NCBI GenBank assembly: GCA_964618975.1
Contig: CAZUDI010000032.1
Coordinates: forward strand, 1 to 41,696
Direction of reading: 5' to 3'
Length of the DNA stretch: 41,696 nt
Source: CAZUDI01 sp964618975
GTDB taxonomy: Bacteria; Desulfobacterota; Desulfomonilia; UBA1062
Shown here piece after piece: positions 7,927 through 17,088 of the stretch. Each line of letters opens with the position of its first letter. The stretch's first letter is position 1. Made by a program: the position numbers and the translations under genes. Below the pieces are notes generated by a model. That model was not told the DNA's origin and ran no database searches. It worked only from the letters and a program-made list of their open reading frames with translations.

Positions 7927-10900
7927 TCACAGCGCCTGCGGTGTGGAAGGCTGTTCCTCCTCGCCGATAATGATCCTGCCGACGCGCGTCCGCAGCCTCA
8001 ACGCGATCTCGTCTACGATGGAGTAGGCCGAGGGCACGACGAACAGGGTGAGGATCATGGCAAAGAGCAGCCCGAAGGCCACGGCGACCGCCATGGGGGA
8101 GCGCATCTCCGAGCCCTCGCCGGAGGCAAAGGCCATGGGCAGCATGCCGGCGATGGTAGTCAGCGAGGTGATCAGGATGGGCCGCAAGCGCACCACGGCA
8201 CCTTCGATGACGGCGGCGCGCCTCTGCCTCCCGCCGCTGCGGAGTTGGTTGATGTAATCGATCATAACGATGCCGTTGTTCACCACAATACCCATGAGGA
8301 TGATCAGCCCCATGAAGGCCGGGACCGAAAGCGTCTTGCCGGTGAGTGCCAGCCCGGCCACCACGCCGATATAGGCCAACGGCAGGGTGAACATAACGAT
8401 GAAGGGCTGCGAGAGCGACTCGAACTGAGCGGCCATGACCATATAGATGAGGATAATCGCCACCAGGAAGGCCAGGCTGAGCTGTTTGAAGGAGGTCTGC
8501 ATATCCTCATAGGCACCACCGATGTCATAGTAGTAGCCCTCCGGCATCGGTGTAGCGCGCATGATGCCCTGGATATCCTTGACGATACTGCCCAGGTCGC
8601 GCCCGAAGTCGATCCCCGTGATGGAGACGACCCGCGCCTGGTTCTTGCGATTGATGGTGATGGGTCCGTAATCCTTGGCCAGCGAGGTCACCTGTGACAG
8701 CGGCAGGGTGAACCCCAGCGGCGAGGAGATGTTGATCTGCGAGAGGTCGGCGATATCCTCGCGGTAGCTCTTCTGGAAGCGCAGTCGGATGTCATACTCG
8801 TCACCGGATTCGTGGTACTTGCTTACCACCCTGCCGAGCATGGCGGTCTCCACGGTGGAGGCGATCTGATAGACCGAGAGCCCCATCTGGGATGCCTTCT
8901 GACGGTCGACCCGCACATGGATCTCGGGCTTGCTCTTCTTGAGCGACTTCTCGATGTCTTTGAGCCCCTCGACCGCCCCCAGCTGCTGGACGATCTCGTC
9001 GCTCAGCCGGTCTAGTTCATCGAGGTCGGAGCCGTAGAGGTTGATCTCGATCGGATGCCCGCTTCCGCCCATGAGGCTGGCCGATACATCCTGGAACTTG
9101 TAGTCCACCCCCTCCAGATCGGGAAAGAGCTCACGCACCTCATTCGTGATTTCGTCCCCGGTCTTTTCGCGTTCAGTACTATCGGTGAAGCGCATGAAGA
9201 CCTGGGCATTGTTCACCCCGAAGGAATCACCGCTGGCGGCCTGATAGGTGGCCCCCGAGGTTATGCCCACCTGGCCGATAGTGGTGACGGTCTCCTCCCT
9301 GTCCATGAAGAGCTTCTCGATCTGGCGGGTGAGGTGATCCGTTTCTGCCAGGGTCGTGCCTTCGGGCATGGCGATCTTGAGCTGGCCGAAGGCAATGTCC
9401 TGGCGCGGCATAAACTCGCTGCCGAGCATGGGTGTCAGGACAATGGCCAGGACCAGGGCGATAAGGCTCCCCCCCAGCACGAGCAGCTTGTGGTTCAAGG
9501 CCCATTCCAGAGCTCTCCGATAGCGCCCCTGCAGGACACTGATCCATCCCTGTCCCTGAATGTTGGCGTACATCGAGCGCTCCTTCTTGAAGATGGTCGC
9601 CGCGATGGCGGGGATGATGGTGACCGCCACAAACAGCGAGGCCAAGAGAGAGAGACATACGGTCAGGGACAGAGGCCGGGCAAGCTTGCCGGCAATGCTC
9701 TGGGTCAGGCTCATGGGCAAGAAGACCGCCATGGTGGTCAGCGTGCTCGCCATGATGGCCAGCCCCACCTCGCTGGCGCCGCTGATGGCCGCCTGATCCC
9801 GCGGCGCGCCACTCTCCAGATGGCGGAAGGTGTTCTCGATCACCACCACGGCGTTGTCCACCAGCAGTCCCACCCCCAGGGCGATCCCGCCGAGCGTCAT
9901 CATGTTGAAGGTATACCCCAGCACCGCCATGCCGATGAAGGTGGTGATGATGGACAGCGGGATGGCCAGGGCGATGGTCACGGTGGGCCGGAATGACCGC
10001 AGGAAGATGAACACGACGAAGATGGCGATGACGCCCCCCATGAGGGCGTTGTTTCCGGTGGACGAGATGGATTTGCGGATGAAATCGCCCTGATCGAAAA
10101 CCATGCTCAGCTGCAGGTCAGCCGGCAGCAGGGCCTGCATCTGGGCGAGTTCCTGTTTCACCAGCTCGGAGGCCTTGAGGGTGTTCACCCCGGACTGCTT
10201 CATGATGGCGATGATGACCGAGGGCTTGCCGTTGGTGCGTTCATACCCTCGGATCTCCACGAAGGAATCCACCACGCTGGCCACCTCGTTCAGCCGGATG
10301 GTCTTGCCCTCCTTGGTGATGGACACCACGGTGTTGCGCAGCTCGTCGAGGTTGTCGAGGTAGCCGGTGGTACGCACGAGATACTCCTTCTGGAGCGTCT
10401 CCACATGCCCGCCGGAAAGGTTGAGGTTGCTGGCCATGATGGCCTTCTGAATCGTATCGAGCGACAGGCCCGAGGCCTGCATGGCGTTCGGATCGATGAG
10501 CACCTGGATTTCGCGTTCCTTGCCGCCCCAGACCTGGACCGAGGCGATCCCCTCGAGCTTCTCGATCCTGGGCGCCAATGTGTCCTCGATGTACTGTCTC
10601 AGACGCCGAGTGTTTTCCATGCCGGTCACACCGTACTCGAGGATGGGCATGTCGGAGGTGTTGAACTTGAGTACCATAGGGGTCTGGGCGTCGTCGGGCA
10701 TGAACTCCTCGATCCAGCTGAGCTTCTCCCGCACGTCCTGGGCCGCGAAATCGAGGTTGATGCCGTACTCGAACTCCAGATACACGGCCGAGATGCCCTC
10801 ACTCGAGATCGAGGTGATCTCCTTGAGCCCCTCGACGGTGCTCACGGCCTGCTCCACCGGTTTGGTGATGAGGGTCTCGATCTCCTCCGAGCCGACCCCC

Positions 10901-11055
10901 TCATAGGAGGTCACAACCGAAACAAAGGGGTACTCGAGCTCGGGCAGCATGTCGAGACCAAGATTGGTGTATGAAATCACCCCAAAGAGGGCGATGATGA
11001 GGATCAGCATCGTGATGGTGATCCGGCGCCTGACCGAGAATTCCGGAAGCGTCAC
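7927..11055 (-). CDS. RND-family efflux transporter, inner membrane permease (HAE1 type)
   Basis: A 1042-residue proton-driven exporter with the usual two-fold layout: TM1 near residues 10-30, a large periplasmic loop, a six-helix block, then the same again. The TM4 motif reads GLLVDNAVVVIENTF with D400 N401, so the position of AcrB D407 keeps Asp while that of D408 is Asn. In TM10 the segment IVVNNGIVMIDYIN has Asn where AcrB has K940. These replacements are common in one HAE1 branch and suggest a somewhat different proton relay from AcrB. The start is GTG (11053-11055), 3 bp after the stop of the membrane-fusion gene. It is the last gene of the tetR-tolC-mfp-rnd operon. Substrate unknown; the regulon hints at lipids or amphiphiles. 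Confidence 0.95.
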   Translation of the reverse strand: MTLPEFSVRRRITITMLILIIALFGVISYTNLGLDMLPELEYPFVSVVTSYEGVGSEEIETLITKPVEQAVSTVEGLKEITSISSEGISAVYLEFEYGINLDFAAQDVREKLSWIEEFMPDDAQTPMVLKFNTSDMPILEYGVTGMENTRRLRQYIEDTLAPRIEKLEGIASVQVWGGKEREIQVLIDPNAMQASGLSLDTIQKAIMASNLNLSGGHVETLQKEYLVRTTGYLDNLDELRNTVVSITKEGKTIRLNEVASVVDSFVEIRGYERTNGKPSVIIAIMKQSGVNTLKASELVKQELAQMQALLPADLQLSMVFDQGDFIRKSISSTGNNALMGGVIAIFVVFIFLRSFRPTVTIALAIPLSIITTFIGMAVLGYTFNMMTLGGIALGVGLLVDNAVVVIENTFRHLESGAPRDQAAISGASEVGLAIMASTLTTMAVFLPMSLTQSIAGKLARPLSLTVCLSLLASLFVAVTIIPAIAATIFKKERSMYANIQGQGWISVLQGRYRRALEWALNHKLLVLGGSLIALVLAIVLTPMLGSEFMPRQDIAFGQLKIAMPEGTTLAETDHLTRQIEKLFMDREETVTTIGQVGITSGATYQAASGDSFGVNNAQVFMRFTDSTEREKTGDEITNEVRELFPDLEGVDYKFQDVSASLMGGSGHPIEINLYGSDLDELDRLSDEIVQQLGAVEGLKDIEKSLKKSKPEIHVRVDRQKASQMGLSVYQIASTVETAMLGRVVSKYHESGDEYDIRLRFQKSYREDIADLSQINISSPLGFTLPLSQVTSLAKDYGPITINRKNQARVVSITGIDFGRDLGSIVKDIQGIMRATPMPEGYYYDIGGAYEDMQTSFKQLSLAFLVAIILIYMVMAAQFESLSQPFIVMFTLPLAYIGVVAGLALTGKTLSVPAFMGLIILMGIVVNNGIVMIDYINQLRSGGRQRRAAVIEGAVVRLRPILITSLTTIAGMLPMAFASGEGSEMRSPMAVAVAFGLLFAMILTLFVVPSAYSIVDEIALRLRTRVGRIIIGEEEQPSTPQAL

Positions 11056-11058
11056 GGC

Positions 11059-12291
11059 CTAATCCTTTGCGGTGACATTCAGGATGGTGTGGGCGGCAAT
11101 CCCCGAGGTATCATCCGTCGAAGGGGTGGCAGGCGGGGCCCCCGGCCCCTCGGACTCCTCCTTCTGCCGCACGAGGGCCTCGTTCGTGACCTTGACGGCC
11201 ATGCCGTCCCTCAGGCCGGTGAGCCCTTCTACCACCACCAGGTCGCCGGGTCCAATCCCGCTCAGGATCTCGAAGACCTCGTCCCCCTCGATCCCGACCG
11301 AAACCTCGACCTTGTTCACCTTACCCGACTCCACCTTGTAGACAAAATACCCCTTCTCGCCCGGGACAAAGGCCCCGCTCGGGGCATAGGCCGCCTCACC
11401 CCGGGCCTTCTGGATGACCTCGGCCCGGGCGGTCATGCCGGAGCGCAGCCTGAGCTGCGGGTTCTTCAGGGTCACGGTAACCTTGAAGGTCCGGCTGGCC
11501 GGGTCGATGGTAGGGTATAGCTTGGTGATCGTACCCGTAAAGCTCTCATCCGGAATCGCATCCACGGTGATGTGACTCTGGTTCCCGACGGCGATGTACC
11601 CATAGGCCTCCTCGGGCAGGTCCACCTCCACCTTGACCTCGTCCATCTGCATGACCACGAAGGCCACGACCTGAGGCGAGACAAGCTCGCCCTCGTTGAC
11701 GAATTTCTCGGTGACGACACCCGCGATGGGGGCCGTCACCGTGCATTCCCTGAGGTTGCGCCGGGCGATCTTGAGGCCGGCCACGGCCTGGTCGTAGGTG
11801 AACCTGGACACCTCGTAGACGGTCTTGGCGTCCTGGAAGGCCTGGTCCGATATCGCCTTGGTCGTATGCAACTTCTCCATGCGCGCGAAGTCCCGCTTGC
11901 GCATATTCATGTTGGCCTCGGCCTGCTTGGCGAGCGCGGAGGCATTCTGAAAATTCCACTCATAATCGAAGGTGTCGATCTGCAGGAGCACCTGACCCTT
12001 CTGCACCTTGTCACCCTCGGCCGCCGCGATGTGCGCGATCCGGCCGCTCACCTTGGGGATGATGCGGGCATAGTCCTGGGGGGCCACATTGCCGACCGCC
12101 CGGAAGGCCTTGAAGATAGCCCCCTGCTTCACCGCATTCACCACCACCTCGGCCCGGGCCTTCTCCTGCGGCAGTTCTCGGGTCTGGGCGTCGTTCGAGC
12201 CCTGACAGCCACCGAGGCCCATCCCGATCACCAGCATGGCCAGGATCACCGTCTTCGTCACCCTCTTCGCTGAGCCGTTCTTCCCTTGCAT
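11059..12291 (-). CDS. RND efflux periplasmic adaptor (membrane fusion protein), lipoprotein
   Basis: Periplasmic adaptor of the adjacent RND pump. The start is placed at 12291, where GGAGAG precedes an ATG and a lipoprotein signal follows: a basic N-terminus, a hydrophobic stretch and the lipobox MGLGGC with C29 as the lipidated residue. The reading frame is open further upstream, inside tolC, but that sequence is unlike the family. After C29 come the lipoyl half (YARIIPKVSGRIAHI), a helical hairpin (ALAKQAEANMNMRKRDFARM), the second lipoyl half (TVTAPIAGVV) and beta-barrel domains. Length 410. It lies between tolC (10 bp gap) and the permease (3 bp gap). Confidence 0.93.
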   Translation of the reverse strand: MQGKNGSAKRVTKTVILAMLVIGMGLGGCQGSNDAQTRELPQEKARAEVVVNAVKQGAIFKAFRAVGNVAPQDYARIIPKVSGRIAHIAAAEGDKVQKGQVLLQIDTFDYEWNFQNASALAKQAEANMNMRKRDFARMEKLHTTKAISDQAFQDAKTVYEVSRFTYDQAVAGLKIARRNLRECTVTAPIAGVVTEKFVNEGELVSPQVVAFVVMQMDEVKVEVDLPEEAYGYIAVGNQSHITVDAIPDESFTGTITKLYPTIDPASRTFKVTVTLKNPQLRLRSGMTARAEVIQKARGEAAYAPSGAFVPGEKGYFVYKVESGKVNKVEVSVGIEGDEVFEILSGIGPGDLVVVEGLTGLRDGMAVKVTNEALVRQKEESEGPGAPPATPSTDDTSGIAAHTILNVTAKD

Positions 12292-12301
12292 GGCGTCTCT
12301 C

Positions 12302-13699
12302 CTACAGTGTCCCCATGGCGGCCTTGAGTTCGGCCACGGCGGTGGCATAGTCCACCCGCGCGGCGATATAGTTTGTCTGGGCCTTGTCCAGCAGGGCCTG
12401 GGCGTCAAGCACGTCGCTGGAGGTGGCCACCTGCAGGTTATAGCGGTCCTGATTGATGCGCAGGTTCTCTTGGGCCGCATCGATGGACTTGGCCGCCACC
12501 TCGATGCGCTCGCGTGACTCCTGTGCAGACAGGAAGGCGTTCTTCACCTCCAAACCGATCTGGTCGCGCTGCGACTGGATGGCATAGCCGAGTTGTGTGC
12601 TCTGCGACTGGGCCTTCTCCAGGTTCGAGAAGTGCGAGCCCCCCTCGATGAGTTTCCAGGTAAGCCCCACGCCCGCACTCCAGGAGCCGTCCTCCACATC
12701 GGAATGCGCGCCGGTCCTCGAATAGGTATAGTTGGCGGCCACTCCCGGCAGGAAGGCGCCCCGCGCGATGCGCACCCCCTTGAGGGCCGAATCGAGCTGC
12801 AACGCCAGGGAACGGAGTTCCTGACGCGTCTCCAGGGCCGTGGAGGCGGCCTGTTCCAGATCCACCTCCAGCTGCACCGCGGGCAGGTCACTCTCGATGA
12901 GCACCTCCTCGGCCAGATTGCGGGCCAGGAGGATGTTGAAGGCGGATTCGGCCAGGCGCACGCCATTGAGGGCGCTGATGAGGTTCTGCTCGGCCTCGGC
13001 GTAGCGCACCTGCACCACCAGCAGATCGTTCTTGGGGATCATGCCCTCGTCGAAGAAGGCCTGGGCCACCTCCAGCTGGGACCTGATGGAGGCCACGCTG
13101 CTAAGCGCCACGGCATGGAATTTGCGCGCCTTGATCACCCCGTAGTAGGCCTGGATAACCTGCAGCTTGAGCTCGCGCGTGGTCTTCAGACTTTCCAGCC
13201 CGGCGGCCAAATACGCATTATCGGCGATCTGGTAAACCCCGAGCAGCTGACCCCCGGCAAACAGGGTCTGGCTCACCGTGAGCCGGAATTCAAAGGTGCT
13301 CTTGTCGGCGAATTTCAGTTCCTGGGCCGGAAGATAGGCGAAGATCGGATTGCCGGTCTCCGGGTCCAAGACGATATTCCTGTCCCCGGGATTGTTGTAG
13401 TAGGCGGGCTCCTGTTCGTTGACCACCGGCAGATAGGTGTCACTCATCTCATAGGCGGTGTCGTCCTTGTTGCGGAGATAGCCATAACTGGCACTCACCT
13501 GGGGCAGCATAGGGGCCATACTCGAACGCTTCTCCATCTTCTTGGCATATACCTGCTCGGAAAGCGCCTTGATGACGGGGTTCTCCCGCACGGCAATACC
13601 CAGGGCCTGCTCGAGGTTGAGCACCTCACCGGCCGCGACAGCTGTACTTGTCAGGGCCAGCAGACAGAGAACGAGGGGCATGATCCTTTTACTCGTCAC
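12302..13699 (-). CDS. TolC-family outer membrane efflux protein
   Basis: Outer membrane channel of the tripartite pump. The 465-residue protein has a signal peptide (cleavage expected after TSTAVAA), then LNLEQALGIAVRENPVIKAL, the typical TolC/OprM opening, and two long helical repeats (for example near LEVAQAFFDEGMIPKNDLL). The start is GTG at 13697-13699; a GGAGG ribosome site 8 bp upstream supports it over the internal ATG at 13681. It overlaps the end of tetR by 11 bp, so the regulator and pump are co-transcribed. Confidence 0.93.
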   Translation of the reverse strand: MTSKRIMPLVLCLLALTSTAVAAGEVLNLEQALGIAVRENPVIKALSEQVYAKKMEKRSSMAPMLPQVSASYGYLRNKDDTAYEMSDTYLPVVNEQEPAYYNNPGDRNIVLDPETGNPIFAYLPAQELKFADKSTFEFRLTVSQTLFAGGQLLGVYQIADNAYLAAGLESLKTTRELKLQVIQAYYGVIKARKFHAVALSSVASIRSQLEVAQAFFDEGMIPKNDLLVVQVRYAEAEQNLISALNGVRLAESAFNILLARNLAEEVLIESDLPAVQLEVDLEQAASTALETRQELRSLALQLDSALKGVRIARGAFLPGVAANYTYSRTGAHSDVEDGSWSAGVGLTWKLIEGGSHFSNLEKAQSQSTQLGYAIQSQRDQIGLEVKNAFLSAQESRERIEVAAKSIDAAQENLRINQDRYNLQVATSSDVLDAQALLDKAQTNYIAARVDYATAVAELKAAMGTL

Positions 13700-14333
13700 C
13701 CGTGTTTCCTCCCAGAATAATGCGCGTAATCCCCAGGATATAATCGGTAGGTCGCTTGGAAAGCAAACCCTGATACCATTCGTTCGCCACGGTATTCAGG
13801 CTTCCCATCACCACCATGGCCATGAGCTCGGCATCGAAAGACTGCGTGGGGCCTGAGGCCTGCAGAAATATTCCCTGCAACATCCGAAGATTGTCCATAT
13901 GTATCTCCCGGAAACGTTCGATGAGGTGCGGGGTTATGTCCGGGAGAGGCGTATAGACCGTCTCCATCATGAGCCGCTGAAAATCGGGGTAGCGGTCCAC
14001 CCAGGTGAGCTTGTAGGCGATGAAGCGGCGAAACTGCTCCTGCCAGGAGGTCCCAGCCCCCCCGAGCTGTTCCCTGAGGCCGCACATGTGCTCCTCCACG
14101 CCCGAGATGATCACCTCGGCGAAGAGCGTTTGCTTGTTGGGGAAGAACTGGTACAGGGTCCCCATGCCAAATTCCGCCCGGGCGGCGATCTGCATCATGG
14201 TGGCGCTGTGGAATCCGTCCCGCTCGAATACCTCGCGGGCGGCATGCAGAATCGCCTCTCGGCGCATGCGGCGCTCCCGTTCCTTGCGGCTCAGACCGCG
14301 GGTATCTTCTTCTTTCTTGCCGGATACCAGCAT
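13689..14333 (-). CDS. TetR/AcrR-family transcriptional regulator
   Basis: A 214-residue repressor-type protein. The N-terminal helix-turn-helix (about residues 24-72) reads REAILHAAREVFERDGF, then MMQIAARAEFGMGTLYQFF and PNKQTLFAEVI, a standard TetR_N pattern. The C-terminal part is a helical ligand-binding domain. GGAGGGG precedes the ATG by 5 bp. It is the first gene of the tetR-tolC-mfp-rnd operon, overlapping tolC by 11 bp, and should repress its own promoter through the palindromes at 14376-14406. The same operator type at the acyl-CoA dehydrogenase promoter suggests a second target. The operator resembles that of FadR-type TetR proteins that respond to acyl-CoA; the ligand here is inferred only. 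Confidence 0.93.
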   Translation of the reverse strand: MLVSGKKEEDTRGLSRKERERRMRREAILHAAREVFERDGFHSATMMQIAARAEFGMGTLYQFFPNKQTLFAEVIISGVEEHMCGLREQLGGAGTSWQEQFRRFIAYKLTWVDRYPDFQRLMMETVYTPLPDITPHLIERFREIHMDNLRMLQGIFLQASGPTQSFDAELMAMVVMGSLNTVANEWYQGLLSKRPTDYILGITRIILGGNTGDE

Positions 14334-14375
14334 TCGGACCCCTCCACCATTCCATCACGGCATCCCCTGGACACA

Positions 14376-14417
14376 GAATGCACATTCATAAATAGAATGA
14401 TCATTCAATAATGTCAA
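14376..14417 (-). promoter_or_regulatory. tetR-efflux operon promoter with palindromic operators
   Basis: On the minus strand TTGACA (14412-14417) is followed after 17 bp by a weak -10, TATTTA (14389-14394). The perfect palindrome GAATGATCATTC (14395-14406) lies in the spacer. An imperfect one, GAATG-CA-CATTC (14376-14387), follows the -10 box and covers the likely transcription start. Both positions are suited to repression. The placement parallels the acyl-CoA dehydrogenase promoter. Confidence 0.72.
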
Positions 14418-14477
14418 TACAAATCCCCTCCCCTTGCGGCCCCGCAGGAGGCCCTTATAGATTCCACACCATGCCTT

Positions 14478-16931
14478 CTACTCCAGATTCACATCAACTA
14501 CATACACCGTAATATGATCGATCAGGAGCTGGATCTGCTCCAGGATGGTGAAGCCGTCATATGGCACGCAGGGTGTCTTCTTGATTCTCAGCCCGATCCC
14601 CACCTGTGTGCTCGGACTTACCCCGAGGGTGACAGCTCCCGGGTCCTCCCCTTCGGCCGCGGGCTGATCGATCTCCAGGGGAACCGCGATGAGGCTTGCC
14701 GGGACCAGGGGCACACTTGCATCACCCTCCTCATCAGAATCGGCTAACCCATCACCCCCTTCAGAGAATGACCGTGTAACACACAGCACGGCAAAGCTCT
14801 CGTCGAAGACCTCGTTGGGAAGCTTGAGGTAGTGTGGATCCAGCGCGATGCCGGTGATGTACTGGCCCTCAGGGGCCTCAAAGGTGAAGGTGAGCGAATC
14901 GCCCCAGGTCAGGTCCGAACCCTCGGTTATGACGAAAGAAAGCCCCTCATCAAGAACGGACACACCATTATCTTCCTGAGCATAACCTGTTGAAGAAAGC
15001 CCGGTGGCCATGTTCTGCAGCCACAGTCCCCAGGCATCGTCACTGAGTCCGGGAACGAAGTCGGGGATGAATTCTCCGGCATTGAAGACATGCGTCTGCA
15101 TCATTGTCAGGTCCGTCTCGGAAGATACCTCGGTGAGCACCTTCATGTACCCGGTCTGGGAGAAATCCAGGCCACGCACCTGCAGCCCGAGCAGACCCAC
15201 CTTCTCAATGAGCTGCGTGAGTATGTCACCCAGCAGCCCATGGAAGTTAGTGATCTCGGAGGTGAAAATCAGGGGGCTGAGCCGGTTGAACAGCACCCTC
15301 TGGGTGGGATTGCTTTCGAGCTCGAGCTCGAGACCCTCCCCCCCCCAGCCCAGCGCGAGATCACGGTCGATCGATACACGGAAAAGGCATACCTGCCTCG
15401 CAAGGATTTCGTCGTACACGCTTGCATCCACAGCAATATCCCGCAGCCTGAGGATGCCCTGTCCCGTAGTGCTCAGATCAAGCACCGGCGGGGTCGGAAA
15501 AGAAGTCGTGAGGACGAGCTCCGGATAGCGCTCTCTATCGGATGTGAACTGCTTGAGCCAGGTCCAGAGCTCCATGTTCGAGCCCTCAAGCAGCTGTTGC
15601 AACAACTCATCCAGATCGATGTTCGCTTGCATCTCATAGCCCAGAAAGGTGGACGCCAGGAGCTGGTTGAGGACATCGTCGCTGATGCAGATAGCCGAGT
15701 TCGTCCCTGCATGGGAGAGATCGGGAAGGACGCCGTCGTTGTCCGGTGTGGCATAGGTCTCTCCGATCGTCTGCTTTGTCTCGAGGGTCACGGCACAGGC
15801 AAAATGGTCATCGGACAGCGTCAGATCGCTCAGGTCCTCTACGGTCACCTCATAGCCGCCCTCGGTCTGCTGCAACAGATACTCCAGGATGCCGACCAGC
15901 CCGGGTTTGAAATCAGTGATCTCAAGGGCGTTGAGCACCTCGATGACGAAGGAGTGGAGGTCGAGAAGCATGTCGGGGATAGGATCCAGGGGGGTGTCGG
16001 GGGCCATCTCCTCACCCGTCACCACCACACCATCACGGATATAGGCCGAAAGGGTGACCCCGGAAGAATCCTCGTCAAGGGCAAAGGTGAGCCCTTCCTG
16101 GATCATCAGGTCGTTGACCTGCAGGTTCACGAAATTTCTTCCCTCGGGGAACACGCTGCCGTCAAGGGAGAATTCGATCACCAGTCGCTGCACCTGGATA
16201 TCGGTGACGATCTCATACACACCATCGTCACCCTGTTCAACCAGGAATCCCTTGGGCTTGTCCGCAGAGGGTGCCAACTGCAGACCCTGCAGCATAAAGG
16301 CCCGCGGACACATCGTTACCGAGCTGAGCGGCAGGGGGATGTCGGGGATCATCCGGGCCAGATTCCGCCCGTCGATCTCCCTAAGCAGCAGCCCGAGGAC
16401 CGCCTGCATAAAGGCCCCGTCGCCGTCGATGCGCACAGCCTCTTCGATGACGGCGCCAAAGGGGTTGGCCTCCCCGAGCAGCACCACCACGCGCTCATCC
16501 GTGCGAAAACCACCGCCATCGGTGTCGACGGCGTTGAGACTTATGGTGAAAAACGGGGCATCCTTATCGTTTATTGGGATCGCGACCTCAAAGGAGTGGT
16601 CGTCAAGCACCCCGGTAGGCACCCCGTTCACATACAGCTCCACATCGGCCAGTTCCGCGGGAGACACATCCGCCCGGGACAGATAACCCCTGACGCTCAG
16701 TGTCGACTGATCCTGCGGGATGATGCTACCCGCCAAGGGCTGCGTTACGGTGATGGCCACGGGCTCGTAGTCAACGAAGTCCTCTCCCACCGGAAACCCG
16801 GCCGTTTCGAGCCCCTCTTCACCGGTGACCACCCCGACCTGATTTGAACCGCCCGCACCGCCCGAGCACCCCGCACCGCACAGACCTACAATAATCACTA
16901 AGAAGAGCAGAGACGTGACACCCTTGCGCAT
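14478..16931 (-). CDS. Large predicted outer-membrane/periplasmic lipoprotein of unknown function
   Basis: An 817-residue protein that I do not recognise by name. The start at 16931 has GGAGGAAGG before the ATG; a longer frame begins at 16991 but would hide the signal. MRKG, a hydrophobic stretch and the lipobox LCGAGC give C22 as the lipidated residue, followed by a Gly/Ser-rich linker. About residues 55-150 look like one Ig-like beta domain (TVTQPLAGSIIPQDQSTLSV, then VELYVNGVPTG). The rest is long, beta-rich and acidic, with the segments ICISDDVLNQLLAS and LRLRDIAVDASVY, reminiscent of the paired lipid-binding barrels of TULIP/BPI proteins; that comparison is an impression only. It lies upstream of tetR on the same strand and downstream of the DUF1015 gene. 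A surface or lipid-carrying role is a guess. Confidence 0.8.
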   Translation of the reverse strand: MRKGVTSLLFLVIIVGLCGAGCSGGAGGSNQVGVVTGEEGLETAGFPVGEDFVDYEPVAITVTQPLAGSIIPQDQSTLSVRGYLSRADVSPAELADVELYVNGVPTGVLDDHSFEVAIPINDKDAPFFTISLNAVDTDGGGFRTDERVVVLLGEANPFGAVIEEAVRIDGDGAFMQAVLGLLLREIDGRNLARMIPDIPLPLSSVTMCPRAFMLQGLQLAPSADKPKGFLVEQGDDGVYEIVTDIQVQRLVIEFSLDGSVFPEGRNFVNLQVNDLMIQEGLTFALDEDSSGVTLSAYIRDGVVVTGEEMAPDTPLDPIPDMLLDLHSFVIEVLNALEITDFKPGLVGILEYLLQQTEGGYEVTVEDLSDLTLSDDHFACAVTLETKQTIGETYATPDNDGVLPDLSHAGTNSAICISDDVLNQLLASTFLGYEMQANIDLDELLQQLLEGSNMELWTWLKQFTSDRERYPELVLTTSFPTPPVLDLSTTGQGILRLRDIAVDASVYDEILARQVCLFRVSIDRDLALGWGGEGLELELESNPTQRVLFNRLSPLIFTSEITNFHGLLGDILTQLIEKVGLLGLQVRGLDFSQTGYMKVLTEVSSETDLTMMQTHVFNAGEFIPDFVPGLSDDAWGLWLQNMATGLSSTGYAQEDNGVSVLDEGLSFVITEGSDLTWGDSLTFTFEAPEGQYITGIALDPHYLKLPNEVFDESFAVLCVTRSFSEGGDGLADSDEEGDASVPLVPASLIAVPLEIDQPAAEGEDPGAVTLGVSPSTQVGIGLRIKKTPCVPYDGFTILEQIQLLIDHITVYVVDVNLE

Positions 16932-17088
16932 CGCCTTCCTCCATTTACAGACCCCTGATGTGGCAACTTGAATGCCAATCCACACGATCAATCAGCATAT
17001 TGTTTTTATTCAATGAATTAATTTATGACTAGCTGACTTCCCGGGCCCTGAAAGAAAGAAAGTTCCGCTTATGGGTAATATTTTATCC

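Noticed and set aside
15090..16847. 585-codon plus-strand frame opposite the large lipoprotein
   Set aside because: His/Gln/Leu-rich shadow with no signal, domain or ribosome site; the opposite frame has a lipobox and a good ribosome site.
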